This document shows positions 23,832 to 32,768 of a stretch of DNA of 64,000 nt, piece after piece. A program made the position numbers and the translations under genes. The notes under the pieces are model-generated. The model searched no databases. It saw only the letters and a program-made list of their open reading frames with translations, and was not told the origin of the DNA. The DNA is from Nocardia yamanashiensis NBRC 100130 (GTDB taxonomy: Bacteria > Actinomycetota > Actinomycetes > Mycobacteriales > Mycobacteriaceae), in the NCBI RefSeq assembly GCF_001613325.1, contig NZ_BDCD01000002.1, forward strand, positions 496,001 through 560,000. Direction: 5' to 3'. Position 1 is the stretch's first letter, and the number at the start of each line of letters is the position of its first letter.

Positions 23832-25016
23832 GTGGATTCGGCCGGTCTAGCTCTGATCGAACTCGGCGCGATCTTGTTCGTGCTGGGCATGATGGGGCGG
23901 ATCGCGGGTCGCTTCGGCATGTCCCCGATTCCGCTCTATCTACTGGGCGGCCTGTTCTTCGGCACCGGCGGCGTGGTCGAGATGCGCGCCGCCGCCGACT
24001 TCGGCCACCTGGCCGGTGAGATCGGCGTGGTGCTGCTGCTCCTGCTGCTCGGATTGGAGTACACCGCAGCGGAATTGGTGACCGGGCTGCGCCGCTCCTG
24101 GCTGGCGGGTCTGCTGGATATCGTCGCCAATGCCACGCCCGGCGCGCTGGTCGCGCTCCTACTGGGCTGGGGGCCGGTCGGTGCGGTCACCATGGCCGGC
24201 GTCACCTACATCTCCTCCTCCGGCATCGTCGCCAAGGTGCTCAACGACCTCGGCCGGCTCGGCAACCGCGAAACCCCGGTCATCCTCTCCATCCTGGTGT
24301 TCGAGGATCTGGCCATGGCGGTCTACCTGCCCATTCTCACCATGGTGCTGGCCGGCGTCGGCTTCCTGGCCGGGATGAAATCGCTCGGCATCGCGCTGCT
24401 CGCCATCACCGTGGTGCTCATCGTGGCGCTGCGCTACGGCCGCTACGTCTCGGCCCTGGTGGACAGCAACGATCCGGAAGTGTTCCTGCTCAAGCTGCTC
24501 GGCGCGGCGCTGCTGGTGTCCGGCGTGGCCTCGGTGCTCAATGTGTCCGCGGGCGTGGGCGCGTTCCTGCTCGGCATCGCCATCTCCGGCTCGACCGCGC
24601 ACGAAGCGGCCAAACTCCTGGAGCCGCTGCGCGATCTGTTCGCCGCCATCTTCTTCGTGGCCTTCGGGCTCAATACCGACCCCAAGGCGATTCCGCCCGT
24701 GCTGGCCTGGGCGGTGGCGCTGGCCCTGATCACCTCGCTCACCAAGATCGGCACCGGCTGGTGGGCGGCGCAGCGGCAGGGAATCCGGCGGATGGGCCGC
24801 GCCCGCGCCGGCGCGGCCCTGGTGGCGCGCGGCGAGTTCTCCATCGTGATTGCGGCGCTGGCGGTTTCGCGCGGCGTCGACGATCGGCTGGCCGCGCTGG
24901 CCTCGGCCTACGTGCTATTGATGGCCATCATCGGGCCGATCGCCGCCCGGCTTGTCGAGCCGACTGTCCGGTTCATCCAGCGCACCCCGCCCAGCCCGGA
25001 TCCGGTCGGACTCTGA
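23832..25016 (+). CDS. CPA2 cation:proton antiporter, KhtU/KefB-like
   Basis: A 394-residue membrane protein with about 12 hydrophobic helices. LLLLLLGLEYTAAELVTGLR and MAGVTYISSSGIVAKVLNDL are conserved Kef-type blocks, and the exchange-site region is ILVFEDLAMAVYLPILTMVL. The C terminus stops soon after the last helix, with no RCK domain of its own, which fits use of the separate KhtT-like subunit. It would export K+ in exchange for H+ under alkaline or high-K+ conditions. Start GTG 23832. Its last 102 bases are overlapped by the convergent rhomboid-like gene. Confidence 0.92.
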   Translation: MDSAGLALIELGAILFVLGMMGRIAGRFGMSPIPLYLLGGLFFGTGGVVEMRAAADFGHLAGEIGVVLLLLLLGLEYTAAELVTGLRRSWLAGLLDIVANATPGALVALLLGWGPVGAVTMAGVTYISSSGIVAKVLNDLGRLGNRETPVILSILVFEDLAMAVYLPILTMVLAGVGFLAGMKSLGIALLAITVVLIVALRYGRYVSALVDSNDPEVFLLKLLGAALLVSGVASVLNVSAGVGAFLLGIAISGSTAHEAAKLLEPLRDLFAAIFFVAFGLNTDPKAIPPVLAWAVALALITSLTKIGTGWWAAQRQGIRRMGRARAGAALVARGEFSIVIAALAVSRGVDDRLAALASAYVLLMAIIGPIAARLVEPTVRFIQRTPPSPDPVGL

Positions 25017-25805
25017 GCCCGGATCGGCCGGTGGCGTCTCGGCCAGGGGCGCCGGTGTCCGGTCGCTCTCCGCACACCGCCGCCGCACCGTGGCCGCTAT
25101 CCGCCGCGACACCCTGACCGCGATCGCGCCCGTCACGAAACCGATGATGAGCGCGAAGAAATGGCCGTAGTCGGTGAACGTCCGCCCGCTCCACACCCCG
25201 TACGCGTAATAGACCAGCAACCCGCACGCCCAGAGCCATCGCGCCGGGCCGCGCACCCGGAAGGCCAGCACCGCCAGCATGGCCGAAATGCCGTAGCTGG
25301 GGCCGACATCGGAGGCGAAGGCCACCCGGACCGGAATCACCTCCCGGTCCAGCCCGCGCGAAATGCCCAGCACGGTCAGCAATGTCGCGCCGATATGCCC
25401 GACCGCCACCACCAGGATCCAGCGCAGCGACCCCAGCCAGCGCTCGGCCAGCGCCATCAGGGTGAGCAGGATGAGTATGTCGCCCCACGGGAAGCCGCCG
25501 TCGGTCCAGAAGGCGGAGGCGAGGAGCACCTGGATCGGATCCCGCTGCATATTGCGCAGATTCGTGGACGCCGACAGGATCAGCCGCCGTCCGACGATAT
25601 CGCTGGCCCCGCGCAGCGTCCACCAGGTGACGAACAGGGTGAAGGCGTAGGCGATGGAAGCGGGCGCGACCGCGAGCAGATCGCGATAGGCCGCCACCGC
25701 CCGCCGCAGGCGCTGCGGATGCCGCCACCAATCGCCCAGCGCACGCAATTCCACGCCCGGATCGACGGTGCGCAGCCAGGGTGGCTGATAGCCGGCCAAT
25801 GCCAT
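24915..25805 (-). CDS. Rhomboid-like membrane protein
   Basis: A 296-residue protein with six or so transmembrane helices: SIAYAFTLFVTWWTLRGASD, GDILILLTLMALAERWLG, WILVVAVGHIGATLLTVLGI, YGISAMLAVLAFRVRG, WLWACGLLVYYAYGVW, GHFFALIIGFVTGAIAV. ASDVGPSYGISA and DYGHFFALIIG resemble the rhomboid GxSG and GHxxG elements, but the serine motif reads GPSYG rather than GASG, so proteolytic activity is doubtful. The hydrophilic C-terminal tail of about 50 residues is encoded inside the overlap with the antiporter gene; a shorter tail from a different stop is impossible in this frame. Start ATG 25805. Confidence 0.82.
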   Translation of the reverse strand: MALAGYQPPWLRTVDPGVELRALGDWWRHPQRLRRAVAAYRDLLAVAPASIAYAFTLFVTWWTLRGASDIVGRRLILSASTNLRNMQRDPIQVLLASAFWTDGGFPWGDILILLTLMALAERWLGSLRWILVVAVGHIGATLLTVLGISRGLDREVIPVRVAFASDVGPSYGISAMLAVLAFRVRGPARWLWACGLLVYYAYGVWSGRTFTDYGHFFALIIGFVTGAIAVRVSRRIAATVRRRCAESDRTPAPLAETPPADPGSESDRIRAGRGALDEPDSRLDKPGGDRPDDGHQ

Positions 25806-25864
25806 GCGCCGATGGTATCCCGAGGTCAAAAGCGCGCTCCGCAAGCGGGATCGGTCCGCCGGAC

Positions 25865-25912
25865 GTAACGCGCCTTAATCCCGGCGGAAAACCTCGGTTA
25901 CATCGCAGCAAC
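25865..25912 (+). promoter_or_regulatory. Candidate GlnR binding region upstream of the ethanolamine operon
   Basis: GTTAC-N6-GCAAC occurs at 25897-25912, and GTAAC-N6-TAATC at 25865-25880, with GAAAAC in between at about 22 bases from the first. GlnR sites in actinomycetes are built from GTnAC and GnAAC half-sites spaced by six bases. The position, 78 bases before the ethanolamine permease start, and a nitrogen-source operon downstream both fit. It is a pattern match by eye only. Confidence 0.45.
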
Positions 25913-25989
25913 ATGAGTCCGGAGGATCGGGGAGGTAATCCTTTCCTGGGCGCTTGCTCAGGTCGAGAGCGAGGAGTGCCACCCACCCC

Positions 25990-27405
25990 ATGACGACCGC
26001 GACCCGCACGGCCCCGGCCCCCGACGACTATCTCGCCAAACGCACGCTGCGCACCGGATCGGCCGGCTGGTTACTGCTCGCCGGGCTCGGCGTCAGCTAT
26101 GTGATCTCCGGCGACTACTCGGGCTGGAATTTCGGTCTGGCCCAAGGCGGATTCGGCGGCCTGTTCATCGCCACCGTGCTCATCGCGGGCATGTACCTGG
26201 CCATGGTGCTCGGCATGGCCGAAATGTCCTCGGCGCTGCCCGCGGCCGGCGGCGGCTATACCTTCGCGCGGCGGGCGCTCGGGCCGTGGGGCGGATTCGC
26301 CACGGGCACGGCCATTCTCATCGAGTACGCCATCGCGCCGGCGGCCATCGCGACCTTCATCGGCGGTTATGTGGAGTCGCTGCACCTGTTCGGGATCACC
26401 GACGGCTGGTGGGTGTACCTGGCGGTGTACACGCTGTTCATCGCCGTCCATCTGACCGGCGCGGGGGAGGCGCTGAAGGTCATGTGCGCCATCACCGTGG
26501 TGGCGCTGCTCGGGCTCGGGGTGTTCGCGGTCGCGGCGTGGGGCAAGTTCGATCTCGCCAACCTCACCGATATCGCCCCCGACCCGACCGCGGCGGGCAG
26601 CTCGTCGTTCCTGCCGTTCGGGGCGTTCGGGATCTGGGCGGCGGTGCCGTTCGCCATCTGGTTCTTCCTCGCGGTGGAAGGCGTGCCGCTGGCCGCCGAG
26701 GAGGCGCGCGAGCCGGAGAAGAACGTGCCCAAGGGGATTATCGCGGCCATGCTGGTGCTGCTGGTGACGGCGGGCACGGTGCTGGTGCTGTCCACCGGAG
26801 CGCTCGGCGCGGACGCGCTGTCGAAGTCGGGAAATCCGCTGGTGGAGGCGCTCGGCAGCAGCGCGGCGGCCACCGTGGTGAACTACATCGGGCTGGCCGG
26901 ACTGGTCGCCAGCTTCTTCTCGATCGTGTACGCGTACTCGCGGCAGACCTTCGCGCTGTCGCGGGCGGGGTATCTGCCGACCAGCCTGTCGGTGACCAAT
27001 GCGCGCAAGGCGCCGGTGCTGGCGTTGATCGTGCCGGGCGTGATCGGGTTCGGGCTCTCGCTCACCGGTAAGGGTGCGATGCTGTTGAACATGGCCGTGT
27101 TCGGTGCGGCCGTGAGCTATGTGCTGATGATGGTCAGCCATATCGTGCTGCGGGTGCGCGAGCCCGGGATGAAGCGGCCGTACCGCACGCCCGGCGGCAT
27201 CGCGACCACCGGATTCGCCCTCGTCGTCGCGTGTGTGGCGGTGGCGGCGACCTTCCTGGTCGATCCGGTCGCCGCCGCGTGGACGCTCGCCGCGTTCTGC
27301 GCCTTCATGCTCTATTTCGGTCTGTACAGCCGGCATCGGCTGGTCGCGCATTCGCCGGACGAGGAGTTCGCGGTGCTGGCTCGTGCCGAGGAGGAACTCG
27401 AATGA
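25990..27405 (+). CDS. Ethanolamine permease (APC superfamily)
   Basis: A 471-residue transporter with 12 hydrophobic helices. GWLLLAGLGVSYVISGDYSG opens the first helix and GMAEMSSALPAAGGGYTFAR follows; FAIWFFLAVEGVPLAAEEAR is the helix-6 region and EEAREPEKNVPKGIIAAM the conserved loop after it. These blocks are typical of the Eat ethanolamine/proton symporters. The gene starts the operon with eutB and eutC, overlapping eutB by four bases (ATGA). Start ATG 25990 is preceded by a GAGGAG about 14 bases upstream; ATG 25954 is an alternative. Confidence 0.92.
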   Translation: MTTATRTAPAPDDYLAKRTLRTGSAGWLLLAGLGVSYVISGDYSGWNFGLAQGGFGGLFIATVLIAGMYLAMVLGMAEMSSALPAAGGGYTFARRALGPWGGFATGTAILIEYAIAPAAIATFIGGYVESLHLFGITDGWWVYLAVYTLFIAVHLTGAGEALKVMCAITVVALLGLGVFAVAAWGKFDLANLTDIAPDPTAAGSSSFLPFGAFGIWAAVPFAIWFFLAVEGVPLAAEEAREPEKNVPKGIIAAMLVLLVTAGTVLVLSTGALGADALSKSGNPLVEALGSSAAATVVNYIGLAGLVASFFSIVYAYSRQTFALSRAGYLPTSLSVTNARKAPVLALIVPGVIGFGLSLTGKGAMLLNMAVFGAAVSYVLMMVSHIVLRVREPGMKRPYRTPGGIATTGFALVVACVAVAATFLVDPVAAAWTLAAFCAFMLYFGLYSRHRLVAHSPDEEFAVLARAEEELE

Positions 27406-28811
27406 CCTTGTATAACCAGCGAATCGGCGGCAGCGGCTATACCTTCGACGGGTTGGTGGAGCTGCTCGCCAAGGCCACGCCGTTGCGCAGCGGTGACGAA
27501 TTGGCCGGATGTGCGGCGGATTCCGATGCCGAGCGGGCGGCGGCGCAGTGGGCGCTGGCCGAGGTGCCGCTCACCGTGTTCCTGAACGATCCGGTGGTGC
27601 CGTACGAGACCGACGAGGTCACGCGGTTGATCATCGATACCCACGATCGGGTTGCGTTCCAAGCGGTTTCGCATCTCACCGTGGGCGGGCTGCGGGACTG
27701 GCTGCTGGCGGCCGCGGCGGCCGGTGACGCACGGTCACTGACCGCCGTCGCGCCCGGGCTCACGCCCGAAATGGTCGCGGCGGTCAGCAAACTCATGCGG
27801 AATCAGGATCTGATCGCGGTCGCGCGCGCCATCCGGGTGCGGGCCGCGTTCCGCACCACCGTCGGACTGCCCGGGACACTCGCCACCCGGCTGCAACCCA
27901 ACCATCCCACCGACGATCCGCGCGGTATCGCGGCGGCGGTGCTCGACGGGCTGCTGCTGGGCTGCGGTGACGCGGTGATCGGCATCAACCCCGCCACCGA
28001 TTCCCCTTCCGCCACCGCCGATCTGCTGCATCTGCTCGACGAGGTGCGGCAGCGCTTCGACATCCCCACCCAATCGTGCGTGCTCTCCCACGTCACCACC
28101 ACCATGGGGTTGATCGAAGCCGGAGCGCCGGTGGATCTGGTCTTCCAGTCCATCGCGGGCACCGAGGGCGCGAATTCCGGCTTCGGCGTGAACATTTCAC
28201 TGCTGCGCGAAGCCAATGAAGCCGGTCGTTCGCTGCGGCGCGGCACCGTCGGCGACAATGTCATGTACCTCGAAACCGGCCAGGGCTCGGCGCTTTCCGC
28301 CGGCGCGCACCTGGGCACCGGCGGCAAACCGGTCGACCAGCAGACCCTCGAGACCCGCGCCTACGCCGTCGCCCGCGATCTCGATCCGCTCCTGGTCAAT
28401 ACCGTCGTCGGCTTCATCGGCCCCGAATACCTCTACGACGGAAAGCAAATCATCCGAGCCGGCCTGGAGGACCACTTCTGCGGCAAACTCCTCGGCCTGC
28501 CCATGGGCGTGGACGTCTGCTACACCAACCACGCCGAAGCCGACCAGGACGATATGGACACGCTCCTGACCCTGCTCGGCGCGGCCGGCTGTGCCTTCGT
28601 CATCGCCGTCCCCGGCGCCGACGACGTCATGCTCGGCTACCAGAGCCTCGCCTATCACGACGCCCTCTACGCCCGCCAAGTCCTGGACCTGCGCCCCGCG
28701 CCCGAATTCGCGGCCTGGCTCGACAATCTCGGGATGCTCGCCCCCGACGGCCGCATCCTTCCCGTCGAACCCCTCGCCTCGCCCCTTCGCGCTCTCACGG
28801 GAGCGCCGTGA
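27402..28811 (+). CDS. eutB: Ethanolamine ammonia-lyase large subunit
   Basis: A 469-residue TIM-barrel subunit of the adenosylcobalamin-dependent lyase that splits ethanolamine into acetaldehyde and ammonia. Conserved blocks are VSKLMRNQDLIAVARAIRV, GIAAAVLDGLLLGCGDAVIG, INPATDSPSATADLLHLLDE, QSCVLSHVTTTMGLIEAGAP and FQSIAGTEGANSGFGVNISL, plus MGVDVCYTNHAEADQDDMDT. Full length for the family. It overlaps the permease stop (ATGA), and its own stop overlaps a GTG that opens a 54-residue ORF before eutC. No acetaldehyde dehydrogenase or EutA reactivase is adjacent. Confidence 0.96.
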   Translation: MTLYNQRIGGSGYTFDGLVELLAKATPLRSGDELAGCAADSDAERAAAQWALAEVPLTVFLNDPVVPYETDEVTRLIIDTHDRVAFQAVSHLTVGGLRDWLLAAAAAGDARSLTAVAPGLTPEMVAAVSKLMRNQDLIAVARAIRVRAAFRTTVGLPGTLATRLQPNHPTDDPRGIAAAVLDGLLLGCGDAVIGINPATDSPSATADLLHLLDEVRQRFDIPTQSCVLSHVTTTMGLIEAGAPVDLVFQSIAGTEGANSGFGVNISLLREANEAGRSLRRGTVGDNVMYLETGQGSALSAGAHLGTGGKPVDQQTLETRAYAVARDLDPLLVNTVVGFIGPEYLYDGKQIIRAGLEDHFCGKLLGLPMGVDVCYTNHAEADQDDMDTLLTLLGAAGCAFVIAVPGADDVMLGYQSLAYHDALYARQVLDLRPAPEFAAWLDNLGMLAPDGRILPVEPLASPLRALTGAP

Positions 28812-28972
28812 ACCCCGAACCGCACACCTGCCCAGCGCTTTCCGGCCTCCCGACGGCCAGGCGCGCATCCACCAGAACCGCTTCGCGCCGCAACCTGCGC
28901 ACCGTGCACCTGCTGGACCGCCGCTGCGGACCGCACGCCGTACCCGATGCAGAGGAAGGACCTCTCACATGA
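28808..28972 (+). CDS. Small ORF linking eutB and eutC (54 residues, unrecognised)
   Basis: GTG at 28808 overlaps the eutB stop (GTGA), and the ORF ends in a TGA that overlaps the eutC ATG (ATGA). The predicted peptide starts VNPEPHTCPALSGLPTARRA and ends GPHAVPDAEEGPLT; it is rich in Arg, Pro and Thr and matches no family I know. Ribosomes finishing eutB could reinitiate here and pass to eutC, so the ORF may exist only for translational coupling. eutC also has its own AGGAAGGA site inside this ORF, so coupling is not obligatory. Confidence 0.4.
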   Translation: MNPEPHTCPALSGLPTARRASTRTASRRNLRTVHLLDRRCGPHAVPDAEEGPLT

Positions 28973-29850
28973 CCTCGGCCCCACCGCCCGTCCCGGACCC
29001 GGCGATCGAGACGCCCACGCCCGCAAGCGAATCCGGTGCCGATTTCTGGGCCGCGTTGCGAAGCACGACCCAGGCGCGAATCGGATTGGGACGTACCGGA
29101 GATGCGCTGCTCACCCGTGACGTGCTCGAATTCCGGGCAGCGCACGCCGCGGCCCGCGACGCCGTGCACCAGCCGTTGGACGTGGCCGCCTTCGCGACGG
29201 AGGTGGCGTCGGTCGGCCTGGGCGATCCGGTGCACGTGCGCAGCCGGGCGGGAGCTCGATCGGAGTACCTGCGCCGCCCCGACCTCGGACGACTGCCGGG
29301 CAGCTCGGAGCGCATCGGCGGAGTGGGCGCCCCGGTCCTCGCGGTCCCCGGCGACGCCACCCTGGCCGCCGTCCCCGCCGGCCGCGCCGACATCGGCGTG
29401 GTCCTGGCCGACGGCCTCTCCCCGCGCGCACTCACCGACCACGGCGTCCCCATGCTCGCCGCCCTCCTCGAATTACTCGGCGACAGCTACACTTTCGCCC
29501 CACCCGTGATCGCCACCCAGGCCCGCGTGGCCCTCGGCGACCACATCGGCGCCGCCCTGGGCGTCGACACCGTCCTGGTCCTGATCGGCGAACGCCCCGG
29601 CCTGTCGGTGGCCGACAGCCTCGGCATCTACCTCACCCACCACCCGCGCCCCGGCCGCGCCGACTCCGAACGCAACTGCGTCTCCAACATCCACCCACCC
29701 GAAGGCCTCACCTACCGCCGCGCCGCCCAGGTCGTAGCCGGCCTGCTCACCGGCGCCCGCCGCCTCGGCCGCTCCGGCGTCGACCTCAAGGACACCTCGG
29801 CCGACCCCGCGCTGCCCGCCGGACTGATCGAACTGGCCGAGCCCGCATAG
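28969..29850 (+). CDS. eutC: Ethanolamine ammonia-lyase small subunit
   Basis: A 293-residue subunit. FWAALRSTTQARIGLGRTGD, LLTRDVLEFRAAHAAARDAV, YLRRPDLGRLPGSSERI, IGVVLADGLSPRALTDHGVP, VLIGERPGLSVADSLGIYLT and DSERNCVSNIHPPEGLTYRR are the family's signature blocks and contribute to cobalamin binding. The first 25 residues are Pro-rich and variable. Start ATG 28969 has AGGAAGGA eight bases upstream. It forms the holoenzyme with EutB; the cofactor adenosylcobalamin must come from elsewhere in the genome. Confidence 0.95.
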   Translation: MTSAPPPVPDPAIETPTPASESGADFWAALRSTTQARIGLGRTGDALLTRDVLEFRAAHAAARDAVHQPLDVAAFATEVASVGLGDPVHVRSRAGARSEYLRRPDLGRLPGSSERIGGVGAPVLAVPGDATLAAVPAGRADIGVVLADGLSPRALTDHGVPMLAALLELLGDSYTFAPPVIATQARVALGDHIGAALGVDTVLVLIGERPGLSVADSLGIYLTHHPRPGRADSERNCVSNIHPPEGLTYRRAAQVVAGLLTGARRLGRSGVDLKDTSADPALPAGLIELAEPA

Positions 29851-30053
29851 GAGTAGCTGCCGATCCGGTATCGGCGGCGTTCGCCGATGGTGGCGGTGTG
29901 GTTGCCCGGTTTCGGGGTATGGGCTGGTTAGGGTCGGGTGGTGGGTCGCCTGATGTTCGCTCCGTGCCGGCACCTGGATGCCGCGCCGCCTGGATCGGGC
30001 GGGGGCCGGAAAGTGTTCGGCCGCAGCTCGATCGACGGTGGGGAGGTGGGGCG

Positions 30054-31118
30054 ATGAGTGCGATTCATGTGCTGTTCGCGATCGGGGCGGGGCTTGCCGT
30101 CTGGGGGTCGGTTCGGGTGGTGCGGGAGCCGCGGCGGATTTCGACGGGGCTGATTCTGGTCGCGGCCGCGGTGTTCTTGACGCTATGGGTGGTGAGCTCG
30201 CTGCATACGGTCGATCCGTCGGTGGCGGCCGCGCTCGGGGTGGTGTTGTTCCTGTTGCTGCCGCCGTTGTCGTTGCTGGCGGCGGGAATCGGATTGCTGG
30301 CCAACGGGGTGGTGCTGACCCGCAAGGAGGGCTTGCGGGTGGCCACGGCGGTCGCGCCGGTGGCGGGGATCGGGCTGATCGCGCTGCCGTTTCTCGCGGT
30401 GCTGTGGCTCTCCCCGGCCACGGCGCACTCCGCCTGGGCGTCGGCCTTGCTCCTGCTGGTGGTGCTCCTCGGCCTGCTGGTGCTGGTGCAGCTGGTCGCG
30501 TTCACGGCGTACGCGGTGCTGTACGCCCGTTTGCCGCAGCCGCCGGGCGCGGATGTCGTGGTGGTGCTCGGCTGCGGCCTGCGCGGGGACGCGGTGACTC
30601 CGCTGCTGGCCTCGCGATTGGACCGGGCGGCAGAGGTGTATCGCGAGGAATGCGCCGAGGGCGGGGATCCGCTGCTGGTCGCCTCCGGCGGCAAGGGACC
30701 GGGGGAGACCGTCGCCGAAGCCGACGCGATGGCGGATTACCTGGCGGCGAGGGGAATTCCGGCCGATCGCATCGTGCGCGAGAACCGGTCCCGCAATACC
30801 GAGGAGAACCTGCGCTTCACCGAACGCGAACTCACCGCCCGCGGCATCGATCCGGCGGAGGCGCGAATGACGGTGGTGACCAGCGACTTCCACGTGCTGC
30901 GCACCGCCGGGCTCACCCGCCGCCAGGGCCTGCGGGCGCAGGTGACCGGCGCGCGCACGGCCCGCTACTTCGTGCCCGCGGCCTTCCTGCGCGAATTCGT
31001 GGCGGTGCTGGTCACCCATCGCAAGGTGAATCTGATCATCGGAGGCGTGCTGACCGCCCTCATCGGCGCGCTGCTGATCATCTCGTATCTCCCGATCGGC
31101 GGCGATCCGGGGAACTGA
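30054..31118 (+). CDS. YdcF/ElyC-type membrane protein (DUF218)
   Basis: A 354-residue protein. Five N-terminal hydrophobic segments precede a cytoplasmic or periplasmic DUF218 domain: PPGADVVVVLGCGLRGDAVT, LLVASGGKGPGETVAEADAM, YLAARGIPADRIVRENRSRN and TVVTSDFHVLRTAGLTRRQG. A last helix (LIIGGVLTALIGALLIISYL) closes the protein. Escherichia coli ElyC and SanA relatives influence envelope assembly. GGGAGGTGGGG precedes ATG 30054. It is convergent with, and directly abuts, the antiporter gene. Confidence 0.9.
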   Translation: MSAIHVLFAIGAGLAVWGSVRVVREPRRISTGLILVAAAVFLTLWVVSSLHTVDPSVAAALGVVLFLLLPPLSLLAAGIGLLANGVVLTRKEGLRVATAVAPVAGIGLIALPFLAVLWLSPATAHSAWASALLLLVVLLGLLVLVQLVAFTAYAVLYARLPQPPGADVVVVLGCGLRGDAVTPLLASRLDRAAEVYREECAEGGDPLLVASGGKGPGETVAEADAMADYLAARGIPADRIVRENRSRNTEENLRFTERELTARGIDPAEARMTVVTSDFHVLRTAGLTRRQGLRAQVTGARTARYFVPAAFLREFVAVLVTHRKVNLIIGGVLTALIGALLIISYLPIGGDPGN

Positions 31119-32696
31119 TCAGCGGCGCAGATCGAGACGGCGCATCACCCGATCCACCACGTCCGGCGGGATGCCCGGCTCGCGGCGGGCGGCGAGTGCT
31201 TCGGTGCGGCCCGCTTCCAGGACCTCGTTGGTAATGGCGCGCATATGCTTGGTCAGCGCCAGGGTGCGGTCGGTGGCCAGGCGCGCGTTGTTCTCGGCGG
31301 CCTCCGGATCCGCTTGCGCGAGGCGGCGTTCGAAACCGTCGCGCAGGCGTTCGTAGACCTCGTCGGGCAGCTGCTCGGTCTTCGCGATCTCCTTCAGCTG
31401 GGCCAGTTCGGCTTCCAGCACCCGTTTCCAGAGCCGGCGTTCCATCTCCCGTTCCATCCCGGTGTCGGCGTGCACCCCGGTGGCGCGCACCACCAGCGGC
31501 AGCGTCGGCCCCTGCAACAGCAGGGTGAACAGCACGACGGCGAACGCGGTGAACAGGATCTCGTCGCGCCCGGGGAACGGCTCCCCGCCGTCGGTGGTGA
31601 ACGGAATGGCCAGCGCCAGTGCGACGGTCGCCACCCCGCGCATCCCCGCCCACCAGGTGACGACGGTCTCCCGCCAGGTGTACGGCTCGTCCGCGTCGCG
31701 ATGCCGCCACCAGCCCTGGAACAGCGCGGTGGTGAACAGCAGCCAGATCAGCCGCAGCCCCACCACCACACCGATCACCACGGCCGCCCCGCCCAGGAAT
31801 TTCGGCCAGTCCGGCCCGGCCTCGCGCAGCACGGTACTGAGCTCCAAGCCGATCAGCCCGAACGCGAAACCGGTGACCAGCATCTCGGTGATCTCCCAGA
31901 ACGAATCACCGACCAGCCGATAGTCGCTGTCGCTGAAATCGGTTGCGGCATCGGTGAGATACAGCGAGCACACCAGCACCGCCAGCACCGCCGACCCGCC
32001 GCGCGCATCGGAGATCCCGTAGGCCGCGAACGGCAGCAGCAGACCGAGCGCGACCTGCCACGGCGCCTCGTCCAGCTGCCGCATGAGTTTGCTTCCCGCC
32101 CAGCCCAGTACGAGCCCCACCACCGCGCCCACCACCGCCGAGAGGGCGAATTCGCGCACCGCGCCCCAGCTGGAGAAGGATCCGGTGACCACGGCCCGCA
32201 CCGCCGCCGAATAGATGACGATGGCGGTGACGTCGTTGAACAGGCCCTCGCCCTCGAGCACCGAGACCAGCCGGCGCGGCAGCCCGAGCTTGCCCGCCAG
32301 CGCCGATACCGCCACCGGGTCGGGCGGCGCGACCAGCGCGCCCAGGGCGATGGCCGCCGCGATCGGAATCGCCGGATACCACCAGTGGAAGGCCCAGGCC
32401 ACCGCGGCGGCGGTCACCACCACCAGCACCACCGCACGCATGCTGATGGCGCCCCAGTTCTCCGCGAACTGCCGCCACGAGGTGCGCCGCGCCGCCGCGT
32501 ACAGCAGCGGCGGCAGCACCAGCGGCAGGATCAGATCGGGATCGATGTGGATCTCGGGCACCGAGGGGATGAGCGCCAGCACCACGCCGAACGCCGTCAT
32601 GAGCACGGCGGGCGCCTGGCCCAGCCGCTTGCCGAGCGGCTGCGCCAGAATGGTCGCGAACAGGACCAGGAAGATGAGCTCCAGCTGGTGGTGCAC
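31119..32696 (-). CDS. Na+/H+ antiporter, NhaP/CPA1 type
   Basis: A 525-residue protein with about 12 helices and a C-terminal hydrophilic domain of about 120 residues. LPLVLPPLLYAAARRTSW and ALVAPPDPVAVSALAGKLGL match CPA1 helix regions, and EGEGLFNDVTAIVIYSAAV holds the ion-binding Asn-Asp pair. The family usually has EGESLLND; here Gly and Phe replace Ser and Leu, which is a mild variation. The cytoplasmic tail (RRLWKRVLEAELAQLKEIAK) is probably regulatory. Start GTG 32696. Confidence 0.92.
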   Translation of the reverse strand: MHHQLELIFLVLFATILAQPLGKRLGQAPAVLMTAFGVVLALIPSVPEIHIDPDLILPLVLPPLLYAAARRTSWRQFAENWGAISMRAVVLVVVTAAAVAWAFHWWYPAIPIAAAIALGALVAPPDPVAVSALAGKLGLPRRLVSVLEGEGLFNDVTAIVIYSAAVRAVVTGSFSSWGAVREFALSAVVGAVVGLVLGWAGSKLMRQLDEAPWQVALGLLLPFAAYGISDARGGSAVLAVLVCSLYLTDAATDFSDSDYRLVGDSFWEITEMLVTGFAFGLIGLELSTVLREAGPDWPKFLGGAAVVIGVVVGLRLIWLLFTTALFQGWWRHRDADEPYTWRETVVTWWAGMRGVATVALALAIPFTTDGGEPFPGRDEILFTAFAVVLFTLLLQGPTLPLVVRATGVHADTGMEREMERRLWKRVLEAELAQLKEIAKTEQLPDEVYERLRDGFERRLAQADPEAAENNARLATDRTLALTKHMRAITNEVLEAGRTEALAARREPGIPPDVVDRVMRRLDLRR

Positions 32697-32768
32697 GCAG
32701 CCAGTTAACTGCCGATATGCCGGAAAGTCGAATACCCGGGCCGGGTTCTCAGCCGGGCCCGGGTTCTC

